DNA of 64,000 nucleotides, taken from assembly GCA_036378315.1 (NCBI GenBank), contig DASUWU010000105.1, positions 1 to 64,000 of the forward strand. Direction: 5' to 3'. Shown piece after piece: positions 26,943 to 34,516 of this stretch (position 1 is its first letter; the number at the start of each line of letters is the position of its first letter). Below the pieces are notes generated by a model that saw nothing but the letters and a program-made list of their open reading frames with translations, was not told where the DNA came from and made no database searches. The DNA is from CALAED01 sp036378315. GTDB taxonomy: Bacteria; Actinomycetota; Actinomycetes; Streptosporangiales; Streptosporangiaceae. A program made the position numbers and the translations under genes.

Positions 26943-27814
26943 AGCTGTCCGCGGTCGTCCTGACGATGGGGAACCGGCCGGCCGAGCTGGACCGGGCGAT
27001 CGGCAGCGTGCTCGGCCAGGAGCACGTCGATGTCGAGGTCGTGCTCGTCGGCAACGGCGCCGACCCGCTGCCGCCCACCTCGCCCCACCACGGCGACGAG
27101 CGGATCAGGATCGTCCGCCTGCCGAGGAACGTGGGGATCCCCGCCGGGCGCAACAAGGGCGTCGCCGCGTCGTCGGGCGACGTCGTGATGTTCCTCGACG
27201 ACGACGGCTGGTACCGCTCGACGCGTCTTGGCACGTACCTGCGCGACAGGTTCGCCGCCGACCCGACGCTGGGCATCCTCTCGTTCCAGGTGCGCGACCC
27301 GGACGGCGGGCCGGGGGAACGGCGGCACGTGCCGCGGCTGCGCGTCGGCGACCCCGAGCGGTCGTCGGAGGTGACGACCTTCCTCGGCGGCGCCTGCGCG
27401 ATCCGGCGGGCGGCGTTCGACGCCGCCGGCGGGCTGCCGGAACGGTTCTTCTACGCGCACGAGGAGACCGACCTGGCATGGAAGGTGCTCGACGCCGGCT
27501 ACCGCATCGAGTATGACGCGTCCGCCGTGATGTTCCATCCGGCCGGGCTGCCGACGCGGCACGAGCTGTTCTACCGCTACAACGCGCGCAACCGGGTCTG
27601 GCTGGCCAGGCGCAACCTGCCGTGGCCGCTGGCCGCCGTCTACCTCGGCGTGTGGCTTGTGATCACCGTGCTGCGCGAGCGGCGGCCGAGGGCGCTGAAG
27701 GCGTGGTTCAAGGGGTTCGCCGAGGGCTGGCGCAAGCCGGCAGGACCGCGCCGCCCGATCCACTGGAGCACGGTGTGGGGCATGACCCGGATCGGCCGCC
27801 CGCCCATCATCTGA
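26939..27814 (+). CDS. Family 2 glycosyltransferase
   Basis: A GT-A enzyme of the rhamnosyl/galactofuranosyl-transferase type. The 291-residue product starts MKLSAVVLTMGNRPAELDRAI and has NVGIPAGRNKGV, the DxD-like metal site FLDDDGWY (about residues 83-90), FLGGACAIRRAAFDAAGG, the base motif FFYAHEETDLAWKVLDAG and a membrane-associating segment near PLAAVYLGVWLVITVL. ATG 26939 overlaps the preceding mini-ORF stop. It ends the polyol-phosphate operon and probably glycosylates its product. Its last codons lie in the first unit of a 20-bp, four-copy tandem repeat that continues past the stop. Confidence 0.88.
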   Translation: MKLSAVVLTMGNRPAELDRAIGSVLGQEHVDVEVVLVGNGADPLPPTSPHHGDERIRIVRLPRNVGIPAGRNKGVAASSGDVVMFLDDDGWYRSTRLGTYLRDRFAADPTLGILSFQVRDPDGGPGERRHVPRLRVGDPERSSEVTTFLGGACAIRRAAFDAAGGLPERFFYAHEETDLAWKVLDAGYRIEYDASAVMFHPAGLPTRHELFYRYNARNRVWLARRNLPWPLAAVYLGVWLVITVLRERRPRALKAWFKGFAEGWRKPAGPRRPIHWSTVWGMTRIGRPPII

Positions 27815-27880
27815 TCCGTCCGCCCATCATCTGGTCCATCCACCCACCATCTGGTCCGTCCACCCACCATCAGTCCATGA
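27801..27880. repeat. 20-bp tandem repeat, four copies, across a gene end
   Basis: Units begin at 27801, 27821, 27841 and 27861, the first being CGCCCATCATCTGATCCGTC. The first supplies the last codons and stop of the GT2; the others fill the gap to the convergent gene and drift from CGCCCATC to CACCCACC. The last unit diverges after CACCCACCATC. Confidence 0.9.
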
Positions 27881-27887
27881 GGCGTGC

Positions 27888-30104
27888 TCACGGGTGGGGC
27901 TCAGGGTCGCGGCGCGGGGCGCCGGTGTTGGGAACGGCGGTGCCGGCGAGCAGGTCGGTCCACTGCCGGCACACCTTCTCGAGCGAGTAGGCCTCGCGCA
28001 CCTGCGCGGCCGCGAGCCGCCGCTCACTCTCCCACGCCCCCTCGCCCACGGTCGTGGCGATCGAGGCGGCCAGCGCGCTCGGGTTCGCGTGGATCCAGTG
28101 CGGGTCGTAGATCGTGTCGGCCCCCGGCCAGTTGAGCAGCGCCGGGATCGCGCCCGATGCCATGCCTTCGGCCGGGGCGAGGTGGAAGCTCTCGTCGTCG
28201 CTGGTGGACAGCACGAAACCGATGCGCCGCAGCCAGGCGCCGACGTCCCGTCCGTACGGGTCGAACACCACCCCACCGGCGAGTGCCGGCGACCGGCGCA
28301 CCCGCCGGAACGCCTTTTCGTAGTGGGCGCGCTCCTCGTCCTTCTGCCAGATCCACCAGTAGTCCCACGGCAGCTTGGACTTCACGAACAGGGTGAAGCG
28401 CGGGTCGTCGCGGCGCAGCTCCTCCAGCACGTCGAGCGCGATGTCGAAGCGCTTGCGGGACGGGGCCATGCCGATGAAGCCCAGGTGGTGCCGGGCGCCG
28501 TCCAGCTTGGACCGGTCGAGCTGGTCGACGTCCACCCAGTTCGGCACGACGATGATCTTGCTTTCCGGCCAGCCGGTGTGCTTGCGCGTCAGCTCCGCGT
28601 AGTGCGGGCTGACGCAGATCACCGCGTCGACGGCGTCGATGTCGAGCCGTCCGGGCCACGCCGCGTACAGCTCGAACCTGTGCAGCCGGACGACGAGCCG
28701 CTGCCCAGGCCGCTTGTGCTTGGCGTACCACAACGCGTTGGGACCGCACCATTCGCAGACGACGACGTCGGCCCAGTCGGCGATCTCCTTGCTCCGCTTC
28801 GGGTCGTGCACCTTGAGCGCCGCCCAGTGGTCGACCCTGACCTCCATGTCCGCCCGCGAGTTGAAGTAGTCGAGCAGCGCGGTGAAGAACTTCAGGTCGT
28901 GCCCGGCCACCGCGACCTTGAGCCGCCCGGCGCCGGCCGGGCGCTCGCGGCCGGCGGGGAAGGCGCGGTGCAGGTAGCGGGCCAGCCGGTCGGCCGCGGC
29001 GTCCAGCGTGAAGGCGGCGGCCGCGTCCATGCAGCGCGCGCGGGCCAGCGCGTACGTCTCCGCGTCGGCGCCGGCCACGGTGAGGGCGTCGACGACGTCG
29101 TCCTCGGTGGCGGCGAACAGCGGGTAGTCCGCGCCGAGCAGCCGCTCGTGCATCGGCGTGCGGTTGAGCACGACGGGAACGCCGAGCGCCCCGCACTCGA
29201 GCACCTTGGTGGACAGCTCCAGGCTGGCGTCGAGGTCGGCGTCGCGCCAGGACAGCGCGATGTCGCACGCGGCGGACAGCCGCATCGCCTCGGCCCGCGG
29301 GTGGCCGCCGTGCCAGACGACCCCCGGCGTCGACTCGAGGGCGGCGCGCATGCGCTTGGGATAGGCCGGGTCGCCGGGCACCTTGTGGATCTTGTCGCCG
29401 ATCATGTGCAGCTCGGCGTCGATGCCGGCGGCGGCCAGCCGGCGCGGCAACCCGGTCATCTCGTAGGTGTTCCAGCGCGGCGCGAACTTGCCCGTGTAGA
29501 CCAGCTTCAACGGCGCGGACACCGGACGCTCCGCCGGGGGCTCGAGGCCGTCGGGCAGCACCACCACCGGCGGGAACAGTACGCACTTGCCGGCCGTCGA
29601 GGGCACCGCCCCTTCGAGGAAGCAGCGCAGCTCCTCGGTCTGGCAGAGCAGGAACTTCGAGGCCCGCGCGATGCGTTTGAGCTCGCTGCGGTGCTCGCCG
29701 GTGAACTCGGCGACCGACTGCGGCACGTCGGTCAGGTACGTCCACAGCCGCCCGGCGAGCGGGCTGTGCGCCAGCAGGTGGGCCAGCCGCAGGCCGCGGA
29801 CCACGACGAGGTCATGCGGCCGCTCGGCGTCGACCGTGGTGAGGACGGTGACGGCCTGGCGCGGCGACATCGACTGCTCGGGATCGGCGAACCCCTCGAG
29901 ATGCGGCCGGCGTACGGTCACCTCGGGCAGCGCCGCGAGCGGGTCGACCAGCCGGCCCGTACGGACCGGTGCCTTGAGGACGAGGGTCACCGCGCATCCG
30001 GCCCGGGCCAGGGCCTGCACCATGGCCTGGGCCCAGATCGCCGAACCGTCGATCAGGTTGAGATCGACGTCGCCGTACACGAGGGCGCGAGGTCGCACGT
30101 GCAT
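27888..30104 (-). CDS. Large two-module glycosyltransferase (tandem GT-B/GT4)
   Basis: The 738-residue product appears to hold two GT-B halves. The first (about 1-390) has ALVYGDVDLNLIDGSAIWAQAM, LKLVYTGKFAPRWNTYEM (start of the donor domain) and STKVLECGALGVPVVLN. The second (about 395-730) has LKVAVAGHDLKFFTALLDYF, RLVVRLHRFELYAAWPG, VPNWVDVDQLDRS, HHLGFIGMAPSRKRFDIALDVLEEL and SFHLAPAEGMASGAIPALLNWPG. Both carry the GT4-like E-x7-E region in some form. ATG 30104 is preceded by AGGAAGGA. It is the last of three co-directional genes after wecB and the 30153 gene. It likely builds a wall or capsule glycan; donor sugars are unknown. Confidence 0.82.
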   Translation of the reverse strand: MHVRPRALVYGDVDLNLIDGSAIWAQAMVQALARAGCAVTLVLKAPVRTGRLVDPLAALPEVTVRRPHLEGFADPEQSMSPRQAVTVLTTVDAERPHDLVVVRGLRLAHLLAHSPLAGRLWTYLTDVPQSVAEFTGEHRSELKRIARASKFLLCQTEELRCFLEGAVPSTAGKCVLFPPVVVLPDGLEPPAERPVSAPLKLVYTGKFAPRWNTYEMTGLPRRLAAAGIDAELHMIGDKIHKVPGDPAYPKRMRAALESTPGVVWHGGHPRAEAMRLSAACDIALSWRDADLDASLELSTKVLECGALGVPVVLNRTPMHERLLGADYPLFAATEDDVVDALTVAGADAETYALARARCMDAAAAFTLDAAADRLARYLHRAFPAGRERPAGAGRLKVAVAGHDLKFFTALLDYFNSRADMEVRVDHWAALKVHDPKRSKEIADWADVVVCEWCGPNALWYAKHKRPGQRLVVRLHRFELYAAWPGRLDIDAVDAVICVSPHYAELTRKHTGWPESKIIVVPNWVDVDQLDRSKLDGARHHLGFIGMAPSRKRFDIALDVLEELRRDDPRFTLFVKSKLPWDYWWIWQKDEERAHYEKAFRRVRRSPALAGGVVFDPYGRDVGAWLRRIGFVLSTSDDESFHLAPAEGMASGAIPALLNWPGADTIYDPHWIHANPSALAASIATTVGEGAWESERRLAAAQVREAYSLEKVCRQWTDLLAGTAVPNTGAPRRDPEPHP

Positions 30105-30152
30105 TCCTTCCTGTCGCCGGGCCGCGTGCGGGTCGCGGCTGGGCGCCGTGGG

Positions 30153-31763
30153 TCACAGGGACAGCAGGCGCGCACCTTGCGCGGCCCATTCCATGGGGAG
30201 CCCGCCGGCGATGTACCACTCGCGGCGCACCAGCGCGGGCTCGACGTCGTTGACGAAGGTGTACGGGGTGGCCGTGGCGGTCGACCGGTGCGGGCCGCCC
30301 GTGCCGCCGACGGCGTCGGCGCCCGAGCACTCGGCCGCGCAGACGAGGTCGACCAGGTGGGTGGCGGGGGCCCCGTCGCGCATCGGCCACGGCGCGATCC
30401 ACGCCGATCGCGTCTCGTCCACCGAGCCGCGCGCGGTGACGCCGCGCTCGCCGAGCTCGGCGAGCGCGACGGCGGCGCCGCGACCGCCGATGACCGCTTC
30501 GGCCGGCCGGTGGGTCTGGGCCAGCAACCCGGCCGCCAGCCGCCGCGCGTCGGTCGCGTCGGCCGCCTCGGCCACCACCGCCACCCGCCGGTCGTGCAGC
30601 GGGTCGGCGCGCAGGCCGAGACCCTCGCACAGCGCCGCCAGCCGTACCGGTACGGCGTACCGCAGAAAGAGCGTGCGCAGCGCCGGGCGCGGATCGTGCC
30701 CGCCGGCGGCGGCCGCGAGCGCGGCCACGGACACGGTGCCCTCGGCCCCGCCCGCAGGCCGGGCGGCGCCGCCCTCGGCGACGGTGTAGACGTGCTCGCG
30801 CAGGTCGGCGGGAAGGCGCTCGGCCACGGGGCGCGGGCAGAGCACGAGCGCGCCGGCGGCGAGCTGTTCTGGGACCTGCCCTGGCGCGAGCGCCAGCGTG
30901 ATCGCGCTGCGCCGCAGCAGTGCCGGCAGCTCCCCGGGGGTCGTGGTGACGGTACGGGCGCCGATCGCCGCGGCGATGTCGGCCACCGCCCTGCGCACGC
31001 CGAGCGGCACCCGCTCCGGCGCGGCGAGCGGCTCGACGACGACCGGCGTCGTGTCGCGGGCCGGCGCGCCCACCGGGTTGAAGCGGCGCAGCGAGACCCC
31101 GGGCGCCGCGGTCGCGGCCCAGTCGAGCCTGGCCAGGCCGGGCGGCGCCGCCCCCGGCTCGCCGGCCAGCACCCGCTCGTCCCACATGACGACGGGCAGC
31201 TCGTGCGCGCGGGCCGCTTCGAGGACGGCCCCCAGCGCCTGCTCGCGGTCGTACACGCCGGGCTCGCCGAGGTAGGCCCACGGCCCTCCCGGCGCCCCGG
31301 CGGCCGCGTCAATGATCACAAGGTCGGCGTCGGCCGCGTCGATGGCCATGGTCGCGTCGTGCGGCAGCAGCGGCACCACGCGCGCGCAGTCGGCCGCCGC
31401 GGCCAGGCAGGCGGGGCCGAGCACCCCGGCGATGGTGATCCCGTCGGCCGGGCTCGGCACGGCGAGCAGCAGCCGGTCCTCGGGGCGGGGCAGGCCGGCC
31501 AGGTCGAGCTGGGCGCGGCGCTCGCCCGCCTGGCGGGGCTGCGGCGCGTCGCGGTGCTTCCACAACCGGTAGAGCTGGCGCGGCAGCCGGACGGCCCCGC
31601 GCGCCGGCCGCCGCGCCGCCGCGGCGAAGGCCCGCCCGAACTGCATGGTGGTCGAGCTCTCCAGCGCGGAGAGCCGCTCTTCGAGCTCGGCCACGCGGGC
31701 TTCGCGGTCGCGCAGCGCGGCGCGCAGCTTGGCCACCTGCTTGGCGGCCCTGGCGGTCGTCAT
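30153..31763 (-). CDS. Coiled-coil plus degenerate glycosyltransferase-like protein, function unknown
   Basis: The 536-residue product from ATG 31763 follows the wecB stop by 1 nt (TGACATG), so it is translationally linked. Residues 3-40 form a heptad-rich coiled coil (KLRAALRDREARVAELEERL). The remainder has alternating hydrophobic and Ala-rich strands reminiscent of GT-B or GT-A folds (RRVAVVAEAADATDARRLAAGLL near 420; TPYTFVNDVEPALVRREWYIAGG near the end) but no clear catalytic motif. The end resembles the tail of GT2-like proteins. It may be a scaffold or non-catalytic partner for the tandem GT encoded 48 bp downstream. Confidence 0.6.
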   Translation of the reverse strand: MTTARAAKQVAKLRAALRDREARVAELEERLSALESSTTMQFGRAFAAAARRPARGAVRLPRQLYRLWKHRDAPQPRQAGERRAQLDLAGLPRPEDRLLLAVPSPADGITIAGVLGPACLAAAADCARVVPLLPHDATMAIDAADADLVIIDAAAGAPGGPWAYLGEPGVYDREQALGAVLEAARAHELPVVMWDERVLAGEPGAAPPGLARLDWAATAAPGVSLRRFNPVGAPARDTTPVVVEPLAAPERVPLGVRRAVADIAAAIGARTVTTTPGELPALLRRSAITLALAPGQVPEQLAAGALVLCPRPVAERLPADLREHVYTVAEGGAARPAGGAEGTVSVAALAAAAGGHDPRPALRTLFLRYAVPVRLAALCEGLGLRADPLHDRRVAVVAEAADATDARRLAAGLLAQTHRPAEAVIGGRGAAVALAELGERGVTARGSVDETRSAWIAPWPMRDGAPATHLVDLVCAAECSGADAVGGTGGPHRSTATATPYTFVNDVEPALVRREWYIAGGLPMEWAAQGARLLSL

Positions 31764-31764
31764 G

Positions 31765-32853
31765 TCAGCCACCGAGGTACCTCTTGACCACTTCTGCGAT
31801 GCGCGGCCCGGCCTGGCCGTCCCACAGCGGCGGGGTGCGCCGCGCCGCCGCGGCGCCGCCACCGGCGCCGTTGCTCAGCGCCTTGCGCGCCGCGGGAACC
31901 AGCTCGCCCAGCGTCACCAGCCGGTTGGTGCCGTGCGTGATCGTGATCGGCCGCTCGGTGTTGGGCCGGACGGTCAGGCACGGTACGCCCAGGATAGTGG
32001 TCTCCTCCTGGATGCCGCCGGAGTCGGTCACGATGACGGCGGCCCCCCGTACCGCGGCGATGAAGTCGATGTAGCCGATCGGGTCGAGGACGCGCAGCCG
32101 CGGATGGTCGTCCAGGCCGGCGCCCATCAGCACCGACCTGCCGCGCGGATGCAGCGGGATGATCAGGTCGGCCAGGTCGGCGATCTCGTGCAGCCGGCGG
32201 ACGAGCTCGGCGGCCACCCGCGGCGAGTCCACGTTGGCCGGCCGGTGCAAGGTGGCCAGCACGTAGCGCTCCGGCAGGTCGTAGGCCGCCCTCACCCGCT
32301 CGGTGTCGAAGGTGTCGAGGTTCTTCAGCAAGGTGTCGATCATCGGATTGCCGACGAAATGCACGCGGTCAACGGGCACGCCTTCGTTGGCGAGATGGCC
32401 GATCGCCTCCGGGCTCGTGACGAAGCACAGGTCGGACAACTGGTCGGTGAGCCGACGGTTGATCTCCTCCGGCATGGTCATGTCGAAGCTGCGGAGACCG
32501 GCTTCGACATGGGCGACCGGGATGCCCATCTTGGCCGCCACGAGCGCGGCGGCGATCGTGGAGTTCACATCCCCGTACACCATGACCAGGCCAGGTGAAC
32601 GGTGGGTGAACTCCGCGTCAAGCCCGATCATGATGGCGGCCGTCTGTGCGGCATGGCTTCCGGATCCGACCCCGAGGTTGACGTCCGGCTCCGGCAGACC
32701 AAGTTCTCTGAAGAAGATCTCGGACATCCGTTCGTCGTAATGTTGTCCGGTATGGATGACCGTCTGCTCGGTGTCGCGCAGGGCGGAGATGACCGGGGCC
32801 GCCTTGACGAAGTTCGGTCGCGCACCAAGGACATGCACGATGGGCTGGAGCAT
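31765..32853 (-). CDS. wecB: UDP-N-acetylglucosamine 2-epimerase
   Basis: A non-hydrolysing epimerase that interconverts UDP-GlcNAc and UDP-ManNAc, a precursor of teichoic-acid linkage units and ManNAcA polymers. The 362-residue product has PIVHVLGARPNFVKAAPVISAL, TGQHYDERMSEIFF, VYGDVNSTIAAALVA, HVEAGLRSFDMTMPEEINR (catalytic Asp/Glu region), NPMIDTLL, LHRPANVD, ITDSGGIQEE (as VTDSGGIQEE) and RPNTERPIT. ATG 32853 is chosen over 32871 because GAAAGGA lies 5 nt upstream. It starts the minus-strand group wecB-30153-27888 and diverges from a GT4 gene across 42 bp. Confidence 0.94.
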   Translation of the reverse strand: MLQPIVHVLGARPNFVKAAPVISALRDTEQTVIHTGQHYDERMSEIFFRELGLPEPDVNLGVGSGSHAAQTAAIMIGLDAEFTHRSPGLVMVYGDVNSTIAAALVAAKMGIPVAHVEAGLRSFDMTMPEEINRRLTDQLSDLCFVTSPEAIGHLANEGVPVDRVHFVGNPMIDTLLKNLDTFDTERVRAAYDLPERYVLATLHRPANVDSPRVAAELVRRLHEIADLADLIIPLHPRGRSVLMGAGLDDHPRLRVLDPIGYIDFIAAVRGAAVIVTDSGGIQEETTILGVPCLTVRPNTERPITITHGTNRLVTLGELVPAARKALSNGAGGGAAAARRTPPLWDGQAGPRIAEVVKRYLGG

Positions 32854-32881
32854 GATTTCCTTTCTGTTCATCGAACTCGCC

Positions 32882-32887
32882 TACGCT
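32882..32887 (+). promoter_or_regulatory. Probable -10 box for a leaderless GT4 mRNA
   Basis: TACGCT lies 8 nt before GTG 32896 in the 42-bp divergent gap with wecB; there is no ribosome-binding site. Confidence 0.5.
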
Positions 32888-32895
32888 CGCCCGCC

Positions 32896-34392
32896 GTGCT
32901 GAAGACGACGCGGCACCGAGCCAAGTTGCTGGTCTATCCGGCCGGACTCGCCTGGCGCCAGCTCCGCGACGACCCGGGCCGCGCCGGCCGGCTGGCGCTC
33001 AGGCTCGGGCTGCGGCGCGCTCCGGCGCGGCTGCGCCGCACCCGCCTGGGCGCGCTCGCCGTACCCAGGCCGCGCGACCCCGGCCGCGAAGCCGCCGACC
33101 TGCGCACCCTGCTCGCGCTCCACGACCGTACCGCCCCCGGCCCGCTCGACGCGGCGCCGGGGGGCGCCGGGCGCGGCCCGGCAGGCGCTCAGGTGGTGGT
33201 GCACCTGGTGACCAACGCGCTGCCGCGCACCAACGCGGGCTACACGGTGCGGACCCACCAGATCGCCCTCGCCCAGCGGGCGGCCGGGCTGACCCCGCAC
33301 GTCGTCACCCGGCTCGGCTATCCGGTGGCCCAGGGCATCGCCGACACCAGGCCGACGGTGCGGGTGGACGGCATCGCCTACCACCGGTTGATCCCGTGGC
33401 TGCCGCCGCGCGACGCGGTCGCCGGCGTGGGCGCCGCGGCCGACCAGGCCGGTCGGCTGGTCGAGGCGCTGCGACCGCGCGTGCTGCACGCGGCGAGCAA
33501 CCACCTGAACGCCGCCGTGGCGCTCGAGCTGCGGCGCAGGTACGGCCTGCCGGCGGTGTACGAGGTGCGCGGCTTCCTCGAGGACTCCTGGCTGTCGCGG
33601 GCGCCAGGCAACACGGAGGACGCCGACTTCTACCGGCTCAGCAGGGAGATCGAGACGCGGTGCATGGGGGCCGCCGACCACGTCTTCACCCTTGGCACGG
33701 CCATGCGCGACGAGATCGTCGAACGCGGGATCGACGCGGCGCGGGTCACCGTCGTGCCCAACGCCGTCGACGACGCCTTCCTGCAGCCGCTGCCCGACGC
33801 CGGCGAGCTGCGCGCCAGGCTCGGCCTGGGAACCGACGCGGCCGTGGTGGGGCTCACCTCGTCGTTCTACGGCTACGAGGGCATCGACACGCTGATCGAG
33901 GCGGCGGCGCTGCTGCACGACCGGGGCACGCCGATCCGGCTGCTGCTGGTCGGCGACGGCCCGGAGCGCGGCGCGCTGGAACGGCTGGCGGCCGACCGCG
34001 GGGTCGACGCCATATTCACGGGGCGCGTTCCGATGTCGTCCGTACGTCACTATCACGCCGTCCTAGACCTTTTTGCCGTTCCCCGCCGGGCCGACCGGGT
34101 ATGTCAATTGGTGACACCTTTGAAGCCGATCGAAGCTATGGCGGGAGGAGTCCCAGTAATAGCAAGTGATGTCAAGGCGCTGCGCGAAATCATAGAACCT
34201 GACGTGTCCGGAACGTTAACTCTTCCGGAAGACCCAGAAGCCTGGGCCGAATCACTGGAGTCACTCATTTACAGTCCGGAACGACGCCGGAAGATCGGGC
34301 AGGCCGCCCGGGAGTGGGTCAGGGCCGAACGTACGTGGCGCGCCGTGACCGTCCGTTGCCTGACGGCCTACGGAAAACTCGGCGTTGGCTGA
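32896..34392 (+). CDS. Family 4 glycosyltransferase with a compositionally odd C-terminal segment
   Basis: A retaining GT-B glycosyltransferase of 498 residues. After a basic N-terminal region come QVVVHLVTNALPRTNAGYTVRTHQIA (acceptor domain), LPAVYEVRGFLEDSW, VVPNAVDDAFLQPLP, VVGLTSSFYGYEGIDTLIEAA (donor domain), LLLVGDGPERGALERLA and the catalytic-base/nucleotide region TPLKPIEAMAGGVPVIASD. From about 34045 to 34310 codon usage shifts sharply to A/T-ending codons (CTA, ATA, GTA, TTT) and includes a rare TTA codon at 34216-34218 (codon 441), unlike the first 1.1 kb. This suggests a recombinant 3' part. GTG 32896 lacks a Shine-Dalgarno and looks leaderless. Confidence 0.87.
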   Translation: MLKTTRHRAKLLVYPAGLAWRQLRDDPGRAGRLALRLGLRRAPARLRRTRLGALAVPRPRDPGREAADLRTLLALHDRTAPGPLDAAPGGAGRGPAGAQVVVHLVTNALPRTNAGYTVRTHQIALAQRAAGLTPHVVTRLGYPVAQGIADTRPTVRVDGIAYHRLIPWLPPRDAVAGVGAAADQAGRLVEALRPRVLHAASNHLNAAVALELRRRYGLPAVYEVRGFLEDSWLSRAPGNTEDADFYRLSREIETRCMGAADHVFTLGTAMRDEIVERGIDAARVTVVPNAVDDAFLQPLPDAGELRARLGLGTDAAVVGLTSSFYGYEGIDTLIEAAALLHDRGTPIRLLLVGDGPERGALERLAADRGVDAIFTGRVPMSSVRHYHAVLDLFAVPRRADRVCQLVTPLKPIEAMAGGVPVIASDVKALREIIEPDVSGTLTLPEDPEAWAESLESLIYSPERRRKIGQAAREWVRAERTWRAVTVRCLTAYGKLGVG

Positions 34393-34409
34393 CCGGCCGG
34401 CGGGTGAGC

Positions 34410-34461
34410 ACGGGGGACACACACGGGGGACAGAAAACGTGGAAGCGTACGGGGGACACGG
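34410..34461. repeat. 13-bp-phased repeats before the sugar dehydrogenase gene
   Basis: ACGGGGGACA occurs at 34410, 34423 and 34449, that is at 13- and 26-bp spacing; the 34436 unit is degenerate. The block lies between the GT4 stop and the TTG at 34517. Confidence 0.7.
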
Positions 34462-34516
34462 GGAAGCCGACACGCAACCGCGGAGGTCGCAGCGGCAAGC
34501 GCGAAGGGAGCCGGCG

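Noticed and set aside
27894..31787. 1297-residue plus-strand frame
   Set aside because: It lies wholly antisense to the tandem GT and coiled-coil genes; composition is Arg/Gly/Pro/Val-rich with no domain.
34385..34516. N-terminal extension of the sugar dehydrogenase
   Set aside because: The segment is made of 13-bp repeats and precedes the Rossmann strand that starts at TTG 34517 with AAGGGAG upstream.
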